This document shows, in pieces, positions 52,347 to 61,921 of a stretch of 64,000 bases of DNA. Source of the DNA: an uncultured Bacilli bacterium (GTDB lineage: Bacteria; Bacillota_I; Bacilli_A; RF39; UBA660); the NCBI GenBank assembly GCA_934091055.1, contig CAKOKN010000001.1, forward strand, positions 1 to 64,000. Reading direction: 5' to 3'. A program made the position numbers and the translations under genes. Numbering within the stretch: the first letter of the stretch is position 1; each line of letters starts with the position of its first letter. The notes below the pieces were generated by a model. That model saw only the letters and a list, made by a program, of their open reading frames with translations. It had not been told where the DNA came from and ran no database searches.

Positions 52347-52628
52347 ATGAATTATGAAAAATATTTACCTATAGGTACAGTTGTAATGTTAAAGGGAGGA
52401 AAGAAGAGAGTAATGATTACTGGATTTTGTTCAATTTCTGATAATGATAAAACTAAAGTTTTTGATTATTCAGGTTGTTTATATCCAGAAGGCTTTTTGT
52501 CTTCTAATCAAACTTTATTATTTAATCACGATCAGATTGATAAAGTGTTTTATCTAGGATTATCTGATGACGAAGAAAAAGAATTTAAACAAAAACTAAA
52601 TGCAATGATTCAAAAAGTAAATGGATAA
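52347..52628 (+). CDS. DUF4176-like T7SS-associated protein
   Basis: A 93-residue protein, MNYEKYLPIGTVVMLKGGKK, then RVMITGFCSI, matching the LPIGSVVxLKxGxKKxMIxG pattern of DUF4176, a small family found in T7SSb effector loci of Firmicutes. Its role is unknown, perhaps a chaperone-like part of the LXG targeting module. AGGAGGA lies at 52334-52340. It comes just before the second giant effector. Confidence 0.7.
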   Translation: MNYEKYLPIGTVVMLKGGKKRVMITGFCSISDNDKTKVFDYSGCLYPEGFLSSNQTLLFNHDQIDKVFYLGLSDDEEKEFKQKLNAMIQKVNG

Positions 52629-52654
52629 TATATTAGTTTAGAAAGAGGTAAGAT

Positions 52655-55600
52655 ATGGACAAAATTAATGTTTCTATGTCAAAGTCATATGGAAAAGAAA
52701 TTAATGCACAATTTAATAATTATAATAGTCATTCTTCTGCTGCTCTTTCTCCTAATTATTTAGAAAAGGGGTCTGATAGTTTCATTGAAAATGTTTTTGA
52801 TGATGCTAAGGAAACTTATAATAGTGTAAAAAATACTGTTAGTAATTGGTGGGATGATGTTACAGAAACAGTAGATGGATGGTTTGATGATGTAGGTGCT
52901 AATGTTTCCCCTAATGTGAAAAGTCTTATTGAAGAAGCAAGTAGTTGGTGGGATGATGTAACTGATTGGTGGAATTCTGATTTTTCTCCCTGGGTTAAAG
53001 AAGCTGCTTCTGTTGTTTGGGATGATATTAAATCTGCTGGGGCTACAATAGCAGTTGGTGTACAGTCTTTAGTAGAGGGTTTTCTAGAATTTGGTGAATC
53101 AGTGGTTGATTTTGTTGCATTACTTGGAACTGGAATTGCTTCTATTGGGACTGGAATATATGATGGATATCAAGCTATACGAGGAGCTATAACTGATGAA
53201 GAATGGAGTTCTGTAACAAAACAAATGTGGAATGGAACAAAGGGATTTGTTTCTAATCAATATGTTTCTGGTTGGTTTGATTCTTTGTATCAGAATACTG
53301 GTTATGGTCAATGGTTGGCAGAAAATGCTATAGCTTATGATGGTGTTAGAGATGTAGCTTCTGGTATTGGGTATGTATCAGGTGTTGTTGTTTTATCTGT
53401 GGCAACTTTTGGTGCTGGAAGTGTAGTGGCTACTGGTGGAACTGCTACAGCAGCATCAGCTATGGCTGCTACTACTTCAGCACAGATGGCTGCGACTGCA
53501 GCAGTGGCAGGAATAGGAAAGGGTACACAAAATGCTTGGGCTGATGGTGCTGGTATATTAGAAGGATTGGGTGCTGGAACATTAAGTGGTATATGGGAAG
53601 GCTGTCAATTCTATGTCGGAGGAAAAATAGGTAGTCTTAACTTATTTGGTGCTGATGGTGTATTAAAGTCTGTTGGTTCTAGTGAAGTTGGTACTAAAAT
53701 TTTAAATGGTTTATCTCGTGTCGTTTTGGATGGGATTGATGGAGGAGTTGAAGGCTTTGTAGCTCCGATAATTAGTTCTATTTATAAAGATGGTTATTAT
53801 GATGAATCAGGAAACTATATAGAGTTTTCAGATGAACAAAATATATTTGATCGATATAGTGAAATGTTTGATGACAACGGTGGTTGGAAAAATGTTTTAA
53901 CTCAAGCTAGTGTAGGATCTTTTACTTCTTTATTGGGCGAAGCATTTGATTTGGGAAAACATTTTAGTAAAAAACCGGAGGCTGATGTATCTGTTGATAA
54001 AAAACTGAAAACCGATGCTCCGAAGATAAATATTTCAGAGCAAGAACTTCAATCTAAGATAGATACTTATAATGAGTTATTGAAAATTAGAGAATCCGAT
54101 GAGTATTTGGAATATGTAGATAGGGGATTAAAAGGTTATGCAGGAACATTAAAACCCGAATTTTATAAATTGGAAGAAAGAATTACACAACTTCAAAATG
54201 AATTGTCAATATATGGTACAATACTATCGAAGACTGAGGATGCTGTTAATATTAGAAATGAGGCTACATCTAAAGTTGGAACTTCTAGTCTGAATAATAG
54301 TGTGCTTGATGAAACAACTTATAACAATTTATTTTCTGGTATGAAGGCTCAAGACGCAAAATATGGAGACGGTACTGCGATAGCAGTTTTATATAATTAT
54401 TTGTATAAAAACGGAAGTATTAATCATTTTAGTAGAGATGGTGGTTTTAGATCATTAGTTGAATCATTACCAAGAGAGCAATTAGAAGAATTTTATAATA
54501 AAGTTTCTTCGAATGAAGCAAGGCTTTTTGGTTATATGAAACGTGAGGATCGTGAAGTGCATCCTGTGAGTTCTAGTATTTCAAAAGATGCAGTTGATAA
54601 ATTGAAGACTTATGACGATTTAATTAAAAGTGCTGGAGATAGTAATTTAGATTTTCAATCTAAAATGGATATATATAATAAATTACTTGATATTAGAAAC
54701 TCTGATGAATATTTAATATATATGCAAAGAGCGCAAAGCGGAAAAAGTATTCCGTTAAACTCTGAATTTCCCAATCTAGAAGGTAGAATTGCACAACTTC
54801 AGAAGGAACTATCAGAATATGGAAACGATATGAATGCTAATAATTTGTTTGATAGTAATGGCGTTAATAAAAGTATTTATAATTATGTTGAAGAAGTTGG
54901 AAAATCTAAAGAAAAGTTAAAAGAAGTTAGTCCTTTGTTAGTTGATTTTTACGAGGACGCAAAAGATTTGGGTGTTAAAAATGATGTTTTTTTGGGATAT
55001 GAGGAACATAATTTTGTACATGTTACAAGAGTAGCTGATACATCAGTGTCCGTTTTAGAACAATTAAATAAAATGATTAATGACGGAACATTGAAAAACT
55101 TTAAAACAATAGATTCTGATATCATTTATAAAGCGGGGTTAGCACACGATTTAGGTATGAAAGATGGAGGATATAGTAAATATAAATTAACTCCTGATGG
55201 TAATTTTATGAAGGATAAAGATGGTAATAAAATCCTTGTTAAAACATTTGAAAAAATTCCTGATAATGCTAATGGAAATGTAATTAGGACAAATCATTCT
55301 TTAAATTCTGCTATAACTGTTTTACAAAATAAAGAACTTTTTGGTGATGATAGTGAAATGATTGCTTGTTTAGCTTTTATTCATAGTAAGTCAACAAGTG
55401 GTGTAAAAGATATTTTGGATACAAATGAATTAGCATCTATGATAAAATGTTTGTATGACAATGCTGAAGAATGCGGCTATAAATTTGATATAAATAAATT
55501 TGGTCATATGGATGATTTGGGGCAATTTGTATTTAATGATGGAGTAGCTGAACAAATGAGAACAGGTGCAGTTGCTTTAAGAGTGGGTGATGCACATGCA

Positions 55601-56083
55601 GCTAAAACAGGGTTTAATCACGGTGGTGGTAAATTAGAAATAGAAAAACTTCCTGATTCTGTTGTTACTACTCAAAACTTTAAACAGGATATATCTAAGT
55701 TATGCGAGTTAGAGGCAAGCGATGCTAAAATAAATGTTAATTATGATGATTCAATGATACCGTTGGAAGGTGGCTCTTATGATTTTTCTAAAAGAGTTGT
55801 ATTGGGTGAAAGAAATGTTATGACTTTAGATTCAAGGGTAGAGAATGGTACTTTAATTCATACACACGTTGTGAAAACAGAGTCCAATCCCGCTTGTTCT
55901 TGGGTTTTTGGAATTAAGGAAAAATTTGGTGAGTATGAAACGTTTAGTGCTGTTCCCCAAAAAGTGGAGATACAACTGCCAAGTGATGCTAGTCCTGATT
56001 TATATTTGTATTATCAAGAGTTTATAAATCAATATCTTGATCAACAAAAAAGTAATGGCATAAAAGAGATAGTGTTAAAATAG
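52655..56083 (+). CDS. Giant putative T7SS effector with HD phosphohydrolase domain
   Basis: A 1142-residue protein. Residues 60-115 contain repeated Trp-rich WWDDVT units; about 125-175 and 230-340 are hydrophobic Ala/Gly-rich stretches. Related coiled repeats lie at about 468-521 and 669-723 (YNELLKIRESDEYLEY and YNKLLDIRNSDEYLIY). The C-terminal part is an HD domain: HNFVH (His785, His789), AHD (His831, Asp832), RTNH (His881) and GDAH (Asp979). HD enzymes hydrolyse phosphoesters such as nucleotides. No signal peptide. Activity and target are inferred; an HD domain is not a usual effector domain for T7SSb. Confidence 0.7.
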   Translation: MDKINVSMSKSYGKEINAQFNNYNSHSSAALSPNYLEKGSDSFIENVFDDAKETYNSVKNTVSNWWDDVTETVDGWFDDVGANVSPNVKSLIEEASSWWDDVTDWWNSDFSPWVKEAASVVWDDIKSAGATIAVGVQSLVEGFLEFGESVVDFVALLGTGIASIGTGIYDGYQAIRGAITDEEWSSVTKQMWNGTKGFVSNQYVSGWFDSLYQNTGYGQWLAENAIAYDGVRDVASGIGYVSGVVVLSVATFGAGSVVATGGTATAASAMAATTSAQMAATAAVAGIGKGTQNAWADGAGILEGLGAGTLSGIWEGCQFYVGGKIGSLNLFGADGVLKSVGSSEVGTKILNGLSRVVLDGIDGGVEGFVAPIISSIYKDGYYDESGNYIEFSDEQNIFDRYSEMFDDNGGWKNVLTQASVGSFTSLLGEAFDLGKHFSKKPEADVSVDKKLKTDAPKINISEQELQSKIDTYNELLKIRESDEYLEYVDRGLKGYAGTLKPEFYKLEERITQLQNELSIYGTILSKTEDAVNIRNEATSKVGTSSLNNSVLDETTYNNLFSGMKAQDAKYGDGTAIAVLYNYLYKNGSINHFSRDGGFRSLVESLPREQLEEFYNKVSSNEARLFGYMKREDREVHPVSSSISKDAVDKLKTYDDLIKSAGDSNLDFQSKMDIYNKLLDIRNSDEYLIYMQRAQSGKSIPLNSEFPNLEGRIAQLQKELSEYGNDMNANNLFDSNGVNKSIYNYVEEVGKSKEKLKEVSPLLVDFYEDAKDLGVKNDVFLGYEEHNFVHVTRVADTSVSVLEQLNKMINDGTLKNFKTIDSDIIYKAGLAHDLGMKDGGYSKYKLTPDGNFMKDKDGNKILVKTFEKIPDNANGNVIRTNHSLNSAITVLQNKELFGDDSEMIACLAFIHSKSTSGVKDILDTNELASMIKCLYDNAEECGYKFDINKFGHMDDLGQFVFNDGVAEQMRTGAVALRVGDAHAAKTGFNHGGGKLEIEKLPDSVVTTQNFKQDISKLCELEASDAKINVNYDDSMIPLEGGSYDFSKRVVLGERNVMTLDSRVENGTLIHTHVVKTESNPACSWVFGIKEKFGEYETFSAVPQKVEIQLPSDASPDLYLYYQEFINQYLDQQKSNGIKEIVLK

Positions 56084-56116
56084 AAATAAAATTATAATTT
56101 TTAGTGAGGTGATATT

Positions 56117-56500
56117 GTGAAATTAATTTTTGAAAATAAGCGAAGCGATGATTTTTCGGATGATTTTATGTATAAATTTGAGTCTTTACGAAATGTTAAT
56201 GAATTGATGACTGTTGTACAGCAATTAAAAAACTCGAAATATGATTTTTCAAATACGAATATAAGAATAACATATAGTTTTGATCATTCAAATTATAGAG
56301 ATGATGATAAATTTGATAATTTAGATGCTTTCTTCCAGTTTTATGCTAAATGTCCTAGTGAAGATGTGGAACAAATTTCTTTAGAATCTGTTATAATGGA
56401 TAGAAATGCTACAATTACAATTTATCCTAATTCAGATATGATGAGAGTTTCTGTGGAAAAAAAAAATGAAATAAATGAAAAAAAGTCTCATAGAATTTAA
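56117..56500 (+). CDS. Hypothetical immunity candidate of the HD effector
   Basis: A 127-residue protein starting at GTG 56117 (site GAGGTGAT at 56106-56113), 33 bases after the HD effector gene. It is soluble and acidic in its middle (DDDKFDNLDAFFQFY), with no membrane segment or Cys pair. Position and size suggest an immunity protein for the HD domain, but no family is recognised. It closes the T7SS island. Confidence 0.5.
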   Translation: MKLIFENKRSDDFSDDFMYKFESLRNVNELMTVVQQLKNSKYDFSNTNIRITYSFDHSNYRDDDKFDNLDAFFQFYAKCPSEDVEQISLESVIMDRNATITIYPNSDMMRVSVEKKNEINEKKSHRI

Positions 56501-56928
56501 AAGAATATATATTATTACATTATTATAATTTTATGATTAAATAATATTTTATATATTTTAGATTATATTATTAAATTAATTTTTAGATTGTAATTAAAAT
56601 AGCTATGTTAAATAAATGAATACTAAATTATTTAATATTTTTTGATGTATTATGTAAATTAATTGAAAATATAAAAAACTAGAGAAGTAAAATGTAACCT
56701 ATAAAGTGGATTTAAAAAATAAGGTTCTACTTTATGGGTTTTTATTATGTCTTGCTGTATAATAATATAAGAAAGAAAGCGGTAATAATTAGATAAAGTT
56801 TGGAATAGGCTATTATAAATAGGGATAATAGAATGGGGAAATCTATTCTTTTTTTCTTTAATTTGAGATGAAATTTGGTATAAAGTCTTATAAAATAAGA
56901 AAAAAGTAAAAAAAAGTTCTTTTTTTGC
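56501..56928. other. AT-rich gap between T7SS island and ribosomal operon
   Basis: No supported gene is seen. It holds a terminator at 56696-56743 and otherwise simple AT-rich sequence. A 91-codon open frame on the minus strand (56659-56934) lacks a ribosome binding site and is not credited. Confidence 0.6.
56696..56743 (+). terminator. Intrinsic terminator in the gap after the T7SS island
   Basis: AACCTATAAAGT (56696-56707) pairs with ACTTTATGGGTT (56729-56740) with one G-U, then T. It lies about 200 bases after the last T7SS gene. Confidence 0.7.
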
Positions 56929-56957
56929 TTGCATTTAATAAAATAATTTAGTATAAT
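56929..56957 (+). promoter_or_regulatory. Promoter of the S10 ribosomal operon
   Basis: TTGCAT (56929-56934), 17-base spacer, TATAAT (56952-56957). Strong match to consensus, as expected for a ribosomal operon. Confidence 0.75.
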
Positions 56958-56963
56958 TAATGA

Positions 56964-57089
56964 AGTGTGACTGGCTTAGATGTGCGAAGTTGCTGATACA
57001 CCCGGTTAAGTTGTCAAATAAAATAAGGGTATCAGGTAATTCGTTCGGAGCTATGTCTATACCAAGATATAGGCGAAGGGAGGACAACT
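56964..57089 (+). promoter_or_regulatory. Structured leader of the S10 operon
   Basis: About 125 bases of leader precede rpsJ. CTGATA (56993-56998) plus CCC (57001-57003) pair with GGG (57027-57029) plus TATCAG (57030-57035). A second short hairpin, CTATA with TATAG, follows near 57056-57073. The region has higher GC than nearby gaps. Ribosomal-protein feedback is plausible but not proven. Confidence 0.5.
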
Positions 57090-57398
57090 ATGGCAAAGGA
57101 AATCGTGAGAATTAAACTTAAAGCTTACGATCACAGAGTTCTTGATAGTGCGGCTGCTAAAATTGTTGCTACAGTAAAAAGAACTGGTGGCGAAGTATCT
57201 GGTCCTGTACCATTACCAACTGAAATTGAAAAGATTACAATTTTAAGAGCGGTACATAAGTACAAAGACTCAAGAGAGCAATTTGAGAAAAGAACTCACA
57301 AAAGACTTATCGATATCACAAATCCAAGTAAGGAAACAATTGATGCACTTGCTCACTTAGATTTACCAAGTGGTGTTGATATAAAAATTAAAAAATAG
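57090..57398 (+). CDS. rpsJ: 30S ribosomal protein S10
   Basis: A 102-residue S10 ([21 protein letters not shown], then [12 protein letters not shown]) of normal length. It is in the 30S head and also binds NusB in antitermination. It opens the S10 operon, with GGGAGGA before the start. Confidence 0.97.
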   Translation: MAKEIVRIKLKAYDHRVLDSAAAKIVATVKRTGGEVSGPVPLPTEIEKITILRAVHKYKDSREQFEKRTHKRLIDITNPSKETIDALAHLDLPSGVDIKIKK

Positions 57399-57410
57399 TA
57401 GGAGGAAAAA

Positions 57411-58172
57411 ATGAAAGGAATCTTAGGAAGAAAAAAAGGGATGACTGAAGTATTTACTACTGATGGAAAACTTATTCCAGTTACTGTAATTGAAGTTACT
57501 GATAATGTTGTATCTCAAGTTAAGACTAAAGAAACTGATGGATATGATGCTATTCAACTTGCTACAGTAGAGAAAAAAGAATCTAGAAGTAATAAACCTA
57601 ACACAGGTCATCTAAAAAAAGCAAATACAACCCCTAAGCGCTTCTTAAAGGAAATTAGAGGTGCAGAGGTTAAAAACTATGCTTTAGGTGATGTACTTAA
57701 AGCTGATGTGTTCTCAGCAGGAGAAATGGTTGATGTAACTGGCACATCTAAAGGTAAAGGTTTTCAAGGTGTTATCAAAAGATATAACCAAAGTAGAGGA
57801 CCTATGAGCCACGGTTCTCAATATCACAGAGGTGTTGGTTCAATGGGTACAATGTTACCTATGAGAGTTTTACCAGGAAAGAAATTACCTGGACATATGG
57901 GTCACGAACAAGTTACTATTCAAAATCTTGAAGTAATTAAAGTTGATCTAGAAAATAATGTTATCTTAATAAAGGGAAGTGTTCCTGGACCTAAAAACTC
58001 TTTAGTGTTAGTAAAAGCTTCAGTTAAGACTGGAGATAAAACTAAAGCTCCAGTAGAATTAGTTGTTTATGAAGAAGATGTACCTACAGAAGAGGTTATC
58101 GAAGAGACAATTGAGACTATTAATGAAGAACTAGCAGATACTGAAACATCACAAGAAGAAGCTGCTGAATAA
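57411..58172 (+). CDS. rplC: 50S ribosomal protein L3 with acidic C-terminal tail
   Basis: Residues 1-210 are a standard L3 ([45 protein letters not shown]). The family usually ends near 210. Here about 40 extra residues are strongly acidic ([20 protein letters not shown] and [11 protein letters not shown]). L3 lies close to the peptidyl transferase centre and starts 50S assembly. The tail lies in the opposite charge class from the L20 tail. Confidence 0.96.
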   Translation: MKGILGRKKGMTEVFTTDGKLIPVTVIEVTDNVVSQVKTKETDGYDAIQLATVEKKESRSNKPNTGHLKKANTTPKRFLKEIRGAEVKNYALGDVLKADVFSAGEMVDVTGTSKGKGFQGVIKRYNQSRGPMSHGSQYHRGVGSMGTMLPMRVLPGKKLPGHMGHEQVTIQNLEVIKVDLENNVILIKGSVPGPKNSLVLVKASVKTGDKTKAPVELVVYEEDVPTEEVIEETIETINEELADTETSQEEAAE

Positions 58173-58230
58173 TTGTAATTAATTATTTAATTATATACTT
58201 ATTATATTGTGATGATAAAAGGAGGAAATT

Positions 58231-58860
58231 ATGTCTAAGAAGATAGATGTTTTAAACTTAAAAGGTGAAAAGGTAAAGGATATTAAATTAGAAGATAACA
58301 TATTTAACATAGAACCAAATGATGCTGTAATTAAAGATGCAGTGGTTGCTGCGATGGCAGGAGCAAGACAAGGTACTTCTAAAGTTAAAACTAGAAGTGA
58401 AGTTGCTGGTGGTGGAAGAAAGCCATACAGACAAAAAGGAACTGGTAATGCAAGACAAGGAAGCATTAGAGCACCACATTATAGACATGGTGGTATTGTA
58501 TTTGGACCAGTACCAAGAGATTATTCAAAGAAAATGAATAAGAAAGAAAAGAGATTAGCTTTAAAGAGTGCTTTAACTTATAAAGTACTTGATAAAGAGT
58601 TAATAGTAGTTGAAAGTATTAAATTTGATACTAATAAAACTAAAGAGATGGTAAATTTATTAGAAGGATTAAACTTAACTAATAAGAAAGTATTAGTTTG
58701 TGTTGAAGAACTTACTGAGAATGTATGTTTAGCTTCTAGAAATTTAGCAAATGTTAAGATAGTTTTACCAAATGAAATTAATACATTTGACTTAGTTGCA
58801 TCAGATAATTTATTAATTACTACAGATGCGTTAACTAAATTAGAGGAGGTGCTTAAATAA
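58231..58860 (+). CDS. rplD: 50S ribosomal protein L4
   Basis: A 209-residue L4 with the loop TRSEVAGGGRKPYRQKGTGNARQGSIR that extends to the exit tunnel. In Gammaproteobacteria L4 controls the S10 operon; in Firmicutes this is less clear. It follows L3 after a 58-base gap, and its TAA overlaps the L23 ATG. Confidence 0.96.
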   Translation: MSKKIDVLNLKGEKVKDIKLEDNIFNIEPNDAVIKDAVVAAMAGARQGTSKVKTRSEVAGGGRKPYRQKGTGNARQGSIRAPHYRHGGIVFGPVPRDYSKKMNKKEKRLALKSALTYKVLDKELIVVESIKFDTNKTKEMVNLLEGLNLTNKKVLVCVEELTENVCLASRNLANVKIVLPNEINTFDLVASDNLLITTDALTKLEEVLK

Positions 58861-59138
58861 TGAATAATTATTTAGATATAATATTAGCACCAATTATTAC
58901 TGAAAAGACTGCTAATATGGAAGCAGACGGTAAGTATGCATTTAAAGTTGCTAATAAAGCAAATAAGACTGAAATTAAGAGTGCAATAGAAAAGAAATTT
59001 AATGTTAAAGTAGAAAAAATTAACATTGTAAACTCTCATCCTAAGAAAAAGAGAGTTGGAAAATATACTGGTATGACTAGTAAGTATAAGAAAGCTATTA
59101 TAACATTAGCGAAAGGTAATACTATTAGTTTTGACTAA
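58860..59138 (+). CDS. rplW: 50S ribosomal protein L23
   Basis: A 92-residue L23 (IILAPIITEKTANMEADGKYAFKV) of normal length. It sits at the tunnel exit and docks SRP and trigger factor. Overlaps the L4 stop as TAATG, suggesting coupled translation. Confidence 0.96.
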   Translation: MNNYLDIILAPIITEKTANMEADGKYAFKVANKANKTEIKSAIEKKFNVKVEKINIVNSHPKKKRVGKYTGMTSKYKKAIITLAKGNTISFD

Positions 59139-59155
59139 GGTAAGGAGGAAATATA

Positions 59156-59989
59156 ATGGCAATTAGAGTATTAAAACCTAATACAAATGCTCAAAGAGGA
59201 ATGAGTTATTTGAATAGTAGTGAAATCACTAAAAGTACTCCAGAAAAGTCTCTAACAGTAATTAAGAAAAAAACTAATGGTAGAAATAACCAAGGTAGAA
59301 TAACTGTTAGACACAGAGGTGGCGGAGTTAAGAGAAAATATAGAATTATTGATTTCAAGAGAAGAAAATTTGATGTACCTGCTATGGTGTCTGCTATTGA
59401 GTACGATCCTAATAGAAGTGCTAATATTGCTCTACTTACTTATAAAGATGGAGAAAAGGCATATATTATTGCTCCAAAGGGATTAACTGTTGGTAGTATT
59501 GTTGAAGCAGGAGAACAAGTTGATATTAAAGTAGGAAATGCACTTCCTATTATGAATATTCCTGTTGGTACTGTTATTCACAATATTGAATTAAGACCTG
59601 GTAAGGGTGCTAGTCTAGCAAGAAGTGCTGGAGCATCAGCTCAAATTCTTGGTAGAGAAGATAGATATGTTTTAATTAGATTAAGTAGTGGTGAAACAAG
59701 AAAGATACTTGGAACTTGTATGGCTACTATTGGTACAGTTGGTAATGAAGATTACTCTCTAGTTAAAATAGGTAAAGCAGGAAGAACAAGACATAAAGGA
59801 TTTAGACCTACAGTTCGTGGTTCTGTTATGAACCCTAACGATCACCCACACGGTGGTGGTGAAGGTAGAGCTCCAATAGGTAGAAGTGGACCAATGACTC
59901 CTTGGGGTAAACCTGCACTTGGATATAAGACAAGAAAGAATAAGAAAGAGTCTGACAAGTATATTGTGACTCGCCGTAAGAAAAAATAA
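59156..59989 (+). CDS. rplB: 50S ribosomal protein L2
   Basis: A 277-residue L2 with [12 protein letters not shown] near the start and the conserved [17 protein letters not shown] motif whose His is near the peptidyl transferase centre. Normal length. AAGGAGG precedes it. Confidence 0.97.
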   Translation: MAIRVLKPNTNAQRGMSYLNSSEITKSTPEKSLTVIKKKTNGRNNQGRITVRHRGGGVKRKYRIIDFKRRKFDVPAMVSAIEYDPNRSANIALLTYKDGEKAYIIAPKGLTVGSIVEAGEQVDIKVGNALPIMNIPVGTVIHNIELRPGKGASLARSAGASAQILGREDRYVLIRLSSGETRKILGTCMATIGTVGNEDYSLVKIGKAGRTRHKGFRPTVRGSVMNPNDHPHGGGEGRAPIGRSGPMTPWGKPALGYKTRKNKKESDKYIVTRRKKK

Positions 59990-60007
59990 AGAAAGGAAGA
60001 TTAAATA

Positions 60008-60274
60008 ATGGCTAGAAGTATTAAAAAAGGACCTTATGTCTTTGATAGATTATTAAAAAGAGTAAGAGCGTTAAATGAATCTGGTAAGAAGGAAGTTATT
60101 AAAACTTGGTCTCGTCGTTCAACAATCTATCCTGAATTTATTGGACATACTTTTGCAGTACATAATGGTAAAGAATTTATACCTGTATATGTAACTGAAG
60201 ATATGGTTGGACATAAATTAGGAGAGTTTTCTCCTACTAGAAAGTTTGGCGGACACGGATCAGACAAGAAATAA
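60008..60274 (+). CDS. rpsS: 30S ribosomal protein S19
   Basis: An 88-residue S19 ([19 protein letters not shown], ending [17 protein letters not shown]). It forms a dimer with S13 in the 30S head. Normal length and order after L2. Confidence 0.96.
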   Translation: MARSIKKGPYVFDRLLKRVRALNESGKKEVIKTWSRRSTIYPEFIGHTFAVHNGKEFIPVYVTEDMVGHKLGEFSPTRKFGGHGSDKK

Positions 60275-60294
60275 TTTTCTAAAGGAGGACAAAA

Positions 60295-60636
60295 ATGGAA
60301 AGAACTGAAGCTAAGGCTACTCTTAAAACTGTTAGAATTGCTCCTAGAAAGACAAGACTTATTATTAATTTAATTAGAGGTAAGAATGTTAATGAAGCAA
60401 GAGCTATTCTTGCTAACCAACCTCAAAGAGCATCTAGAGTAATTTCAAAGGTTTTAGAGTCTAGTATAAGTAATGCTGTCAATAATTTTAATATGAATGA
60501 AGATAATCTTTATGTTAAAGAATGTTATGTTGATGAAGCATTAGTAATGAAAAGAATTAAATTCGACTCTAGAGGTCGTACAGGAAGAAACGATCATAAA
60601 ACAAGTCATATTACTATCGTAGTGGCTGAAAAATAA
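60295..60636 (+). CDS. rplV: 50S ribosomal protein L22
   Basis: A 113-residue L22 (VRIAPRKTRLIINLIRGKNV, later SRGRTGRNDHKTSHITIVV) whose beta hairpin lines the exit tunnel. AAAGGAGG precedes the ATG. Confidence 0.96.
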   Translation: MERTEAKATLKTVRIAPRKTRLIINLIRGKNVNEARAILANQPQRASRVISKVLESSISNAVNNFNMNEDNLYVKECYVDEALVMKRIKFDSRGRTGRNDHKTSHITIVVAEK

Positions 60637-60654
60637 AAGAAGGAGGACACTTAA

Positions 60655-61323
60655 ATGGGACAAAAAGTTAGTCCAAATGGACTTAGAATTGGTATCAATA
60701 AGGACTGGGAATCAAAATGGTATGCTGATAAAGATTTTGCTAAGTACTTAAATAATGATTATAAAATTCGTAAGTATTTAAATAGTAAATTTAAAACAGC
60801 AGGTATTTCTAAGATTATAATTGAAAGAAATCCTAAAAGATGTGAAGTATTTATTTATGCATCTAAACCTGGTTTAATTATTGGTCAAAGCGGTGTTGAA
60901 ATTGAAAGGATTAAGAAAGAAGTTTCAAAACTTGCTAAAGAAGATGTGCAAATTTCTGTTGTAGAAATTAAGAATCCAGATATGGTTGCACAATTAGTTG
61001 CTGATAATATTGCTCATAATATAGAAAATAGAGTTTCATTTAGAGTTGCTCAAAAGAAAGCAATTAGAAATGCAATGAAAGCAGGAGCAAAAGGAATTAA
61101 GACATTAGTATCAGGTCGTCTTGGTGGTGCTGATATAGCTCGTGGTGAAGGATATTCTGAAGGAACTATTCCTCTACATACTTTAAGAGCTGATATCGAT
61201 TATGCTACTAGTGAAGCAGATACTACTTATGGTAAAATCGGAGTAAAAGTATGGATCTATAAAGGTGAAATACTTGCAAATGGTAAGGGAGGTAATTCTA
61301 ATGTTAATGCCAAAAAGAACTAA
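60655..61323 (+). CDS. rpsC: 30S ribosomal protein S3
   Basis: A 222-residue S3 ([20 protein letters not shown]) with a KH domain ([19 protein letters not shown]) and C-terminal mRNA-entry domain. Overlaps the L16 start by 23 bases. Confidence 0.97.
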   Translation: MGQKVSPNGLRIGINKDWESKWYADKDFAKYLNNDYKIRKYLNSKFKTAGISKIIIERNPKRCEVFIYASKPGLIIGQSGVEIERIKKEVSKLAKEDVQISVVEIKNPDMVAQLVADNIAHNIENRVSFRVAQKKAIRNAMKAGAKGIKTLVSGRLGGADIARGEGYSEGTIPLHTLRADIDYATSEADTTYGKIGVKVWIYKGEILANGKGGNSNVNAKKN

Positions 61324-61732
61324 ACATAGAAAAACTTTCCGTCTTCCTTATGAAGGTAATGCTAAAGGTAATACTACTCTTCATTTTGGAAGTTATGGTC
61401 TAATGGCTAAAGAGGGTGCTTGGATTACAGCTAATCAAATAGAGGCTGCTAGAATAGCTATGACTAGATATATGAAGAGAGGTGGTAAAGTATGGATTAA
61501 TATTTTCCCTAACTTATCACTAACTAAGAAACCTCTTGAAACTAGACAAGGTAAAGGTAAAGGAAATCCAGAAGTATGGGTTGCCGTTGTTAAGAAAGGT
61601 AAAATTATGTTTGAAATAGATGGTGTAGATGAAGCTACTGCTAGAGAAGCTTTAAGACTTGCTATGCATAAGTTACCTATAAAATGTAAATTTGTAAAGA
61701 AAGAAGAAAGTGGTGATTCAAGTGAAAACTAA
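61301..61732 (+). CDS. rplP: 50S ribosomal protein L16
   Basis: A 144-residue L16 beginning [14 protein letters not shown]. The ATG at 61301 has GGGAGG (61287-61292) and fits the family; a longer frame from 61265 would add 12 residues inside rpsC. L16 positions the A-site tRNA. It overlaps both neighbours, showing tight coupling. Confidence 0.96.
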   Translation: MLMPKRTKHRKTFRLPYEGNAKGNTTLHFGSYGLMAKEGAWITANQIEAARIAMTRYMKRGGKVWINIFPNLSLTKKPLETRQGKGKGNPEVWVAVVKKGKIMFEIDGVDEATAREALRLAMHKLPIKCKFVKKEESGDSSEN

Positions 61733-61913
61733 TGAATTAAGAAATTTAACCACAGAAGAATTAACTAAAAAAGTTACTGAATGTAAAGAAGAACTTTTCA
61801 ATTTAAGAATGCAAAAAGCAACTGGTATGTTAGAAAAACCTTCTAGAATAAAAGAACTTAGAAAAACTGTTGCTAGAATTAATACTATTCTTAATGAGAG
61901 AGTGGAAGGGTAA
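61722..61913 (+). CDS. rpmC: 50S ribosomal protein L29
   Basis: A 63-residue L29 from GTG 61722 ([18 protein letters not shown]). GTG codons at 61710 and 61713 are in frame but lengthen it beyond the family. It overlaps L16 by 11 bases. L29 lies at the tunnel exit beside L23. Confidence 0.93.
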   Translation: MKTNELRNLTTEELTKKVTECKEELFNLRMQKATGMLEKPSRIKELRKTVARINTILNERVEG

Positions 61914-61921
61914 GTGAGAAT

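Noticed and set aside
56659..56934. 91-codon minus-strand open frame
   Set aside because: It lies in simple AT-rich sequence across a terminator, with no ribosome binding site or promoter; composition looks random.
56964..57089. A tRNA or other known RNA gene before rpsJ
   Set aside because: No cloverleaf, acceptor stem or TPsiC pattern could be made; it fits a leader better.
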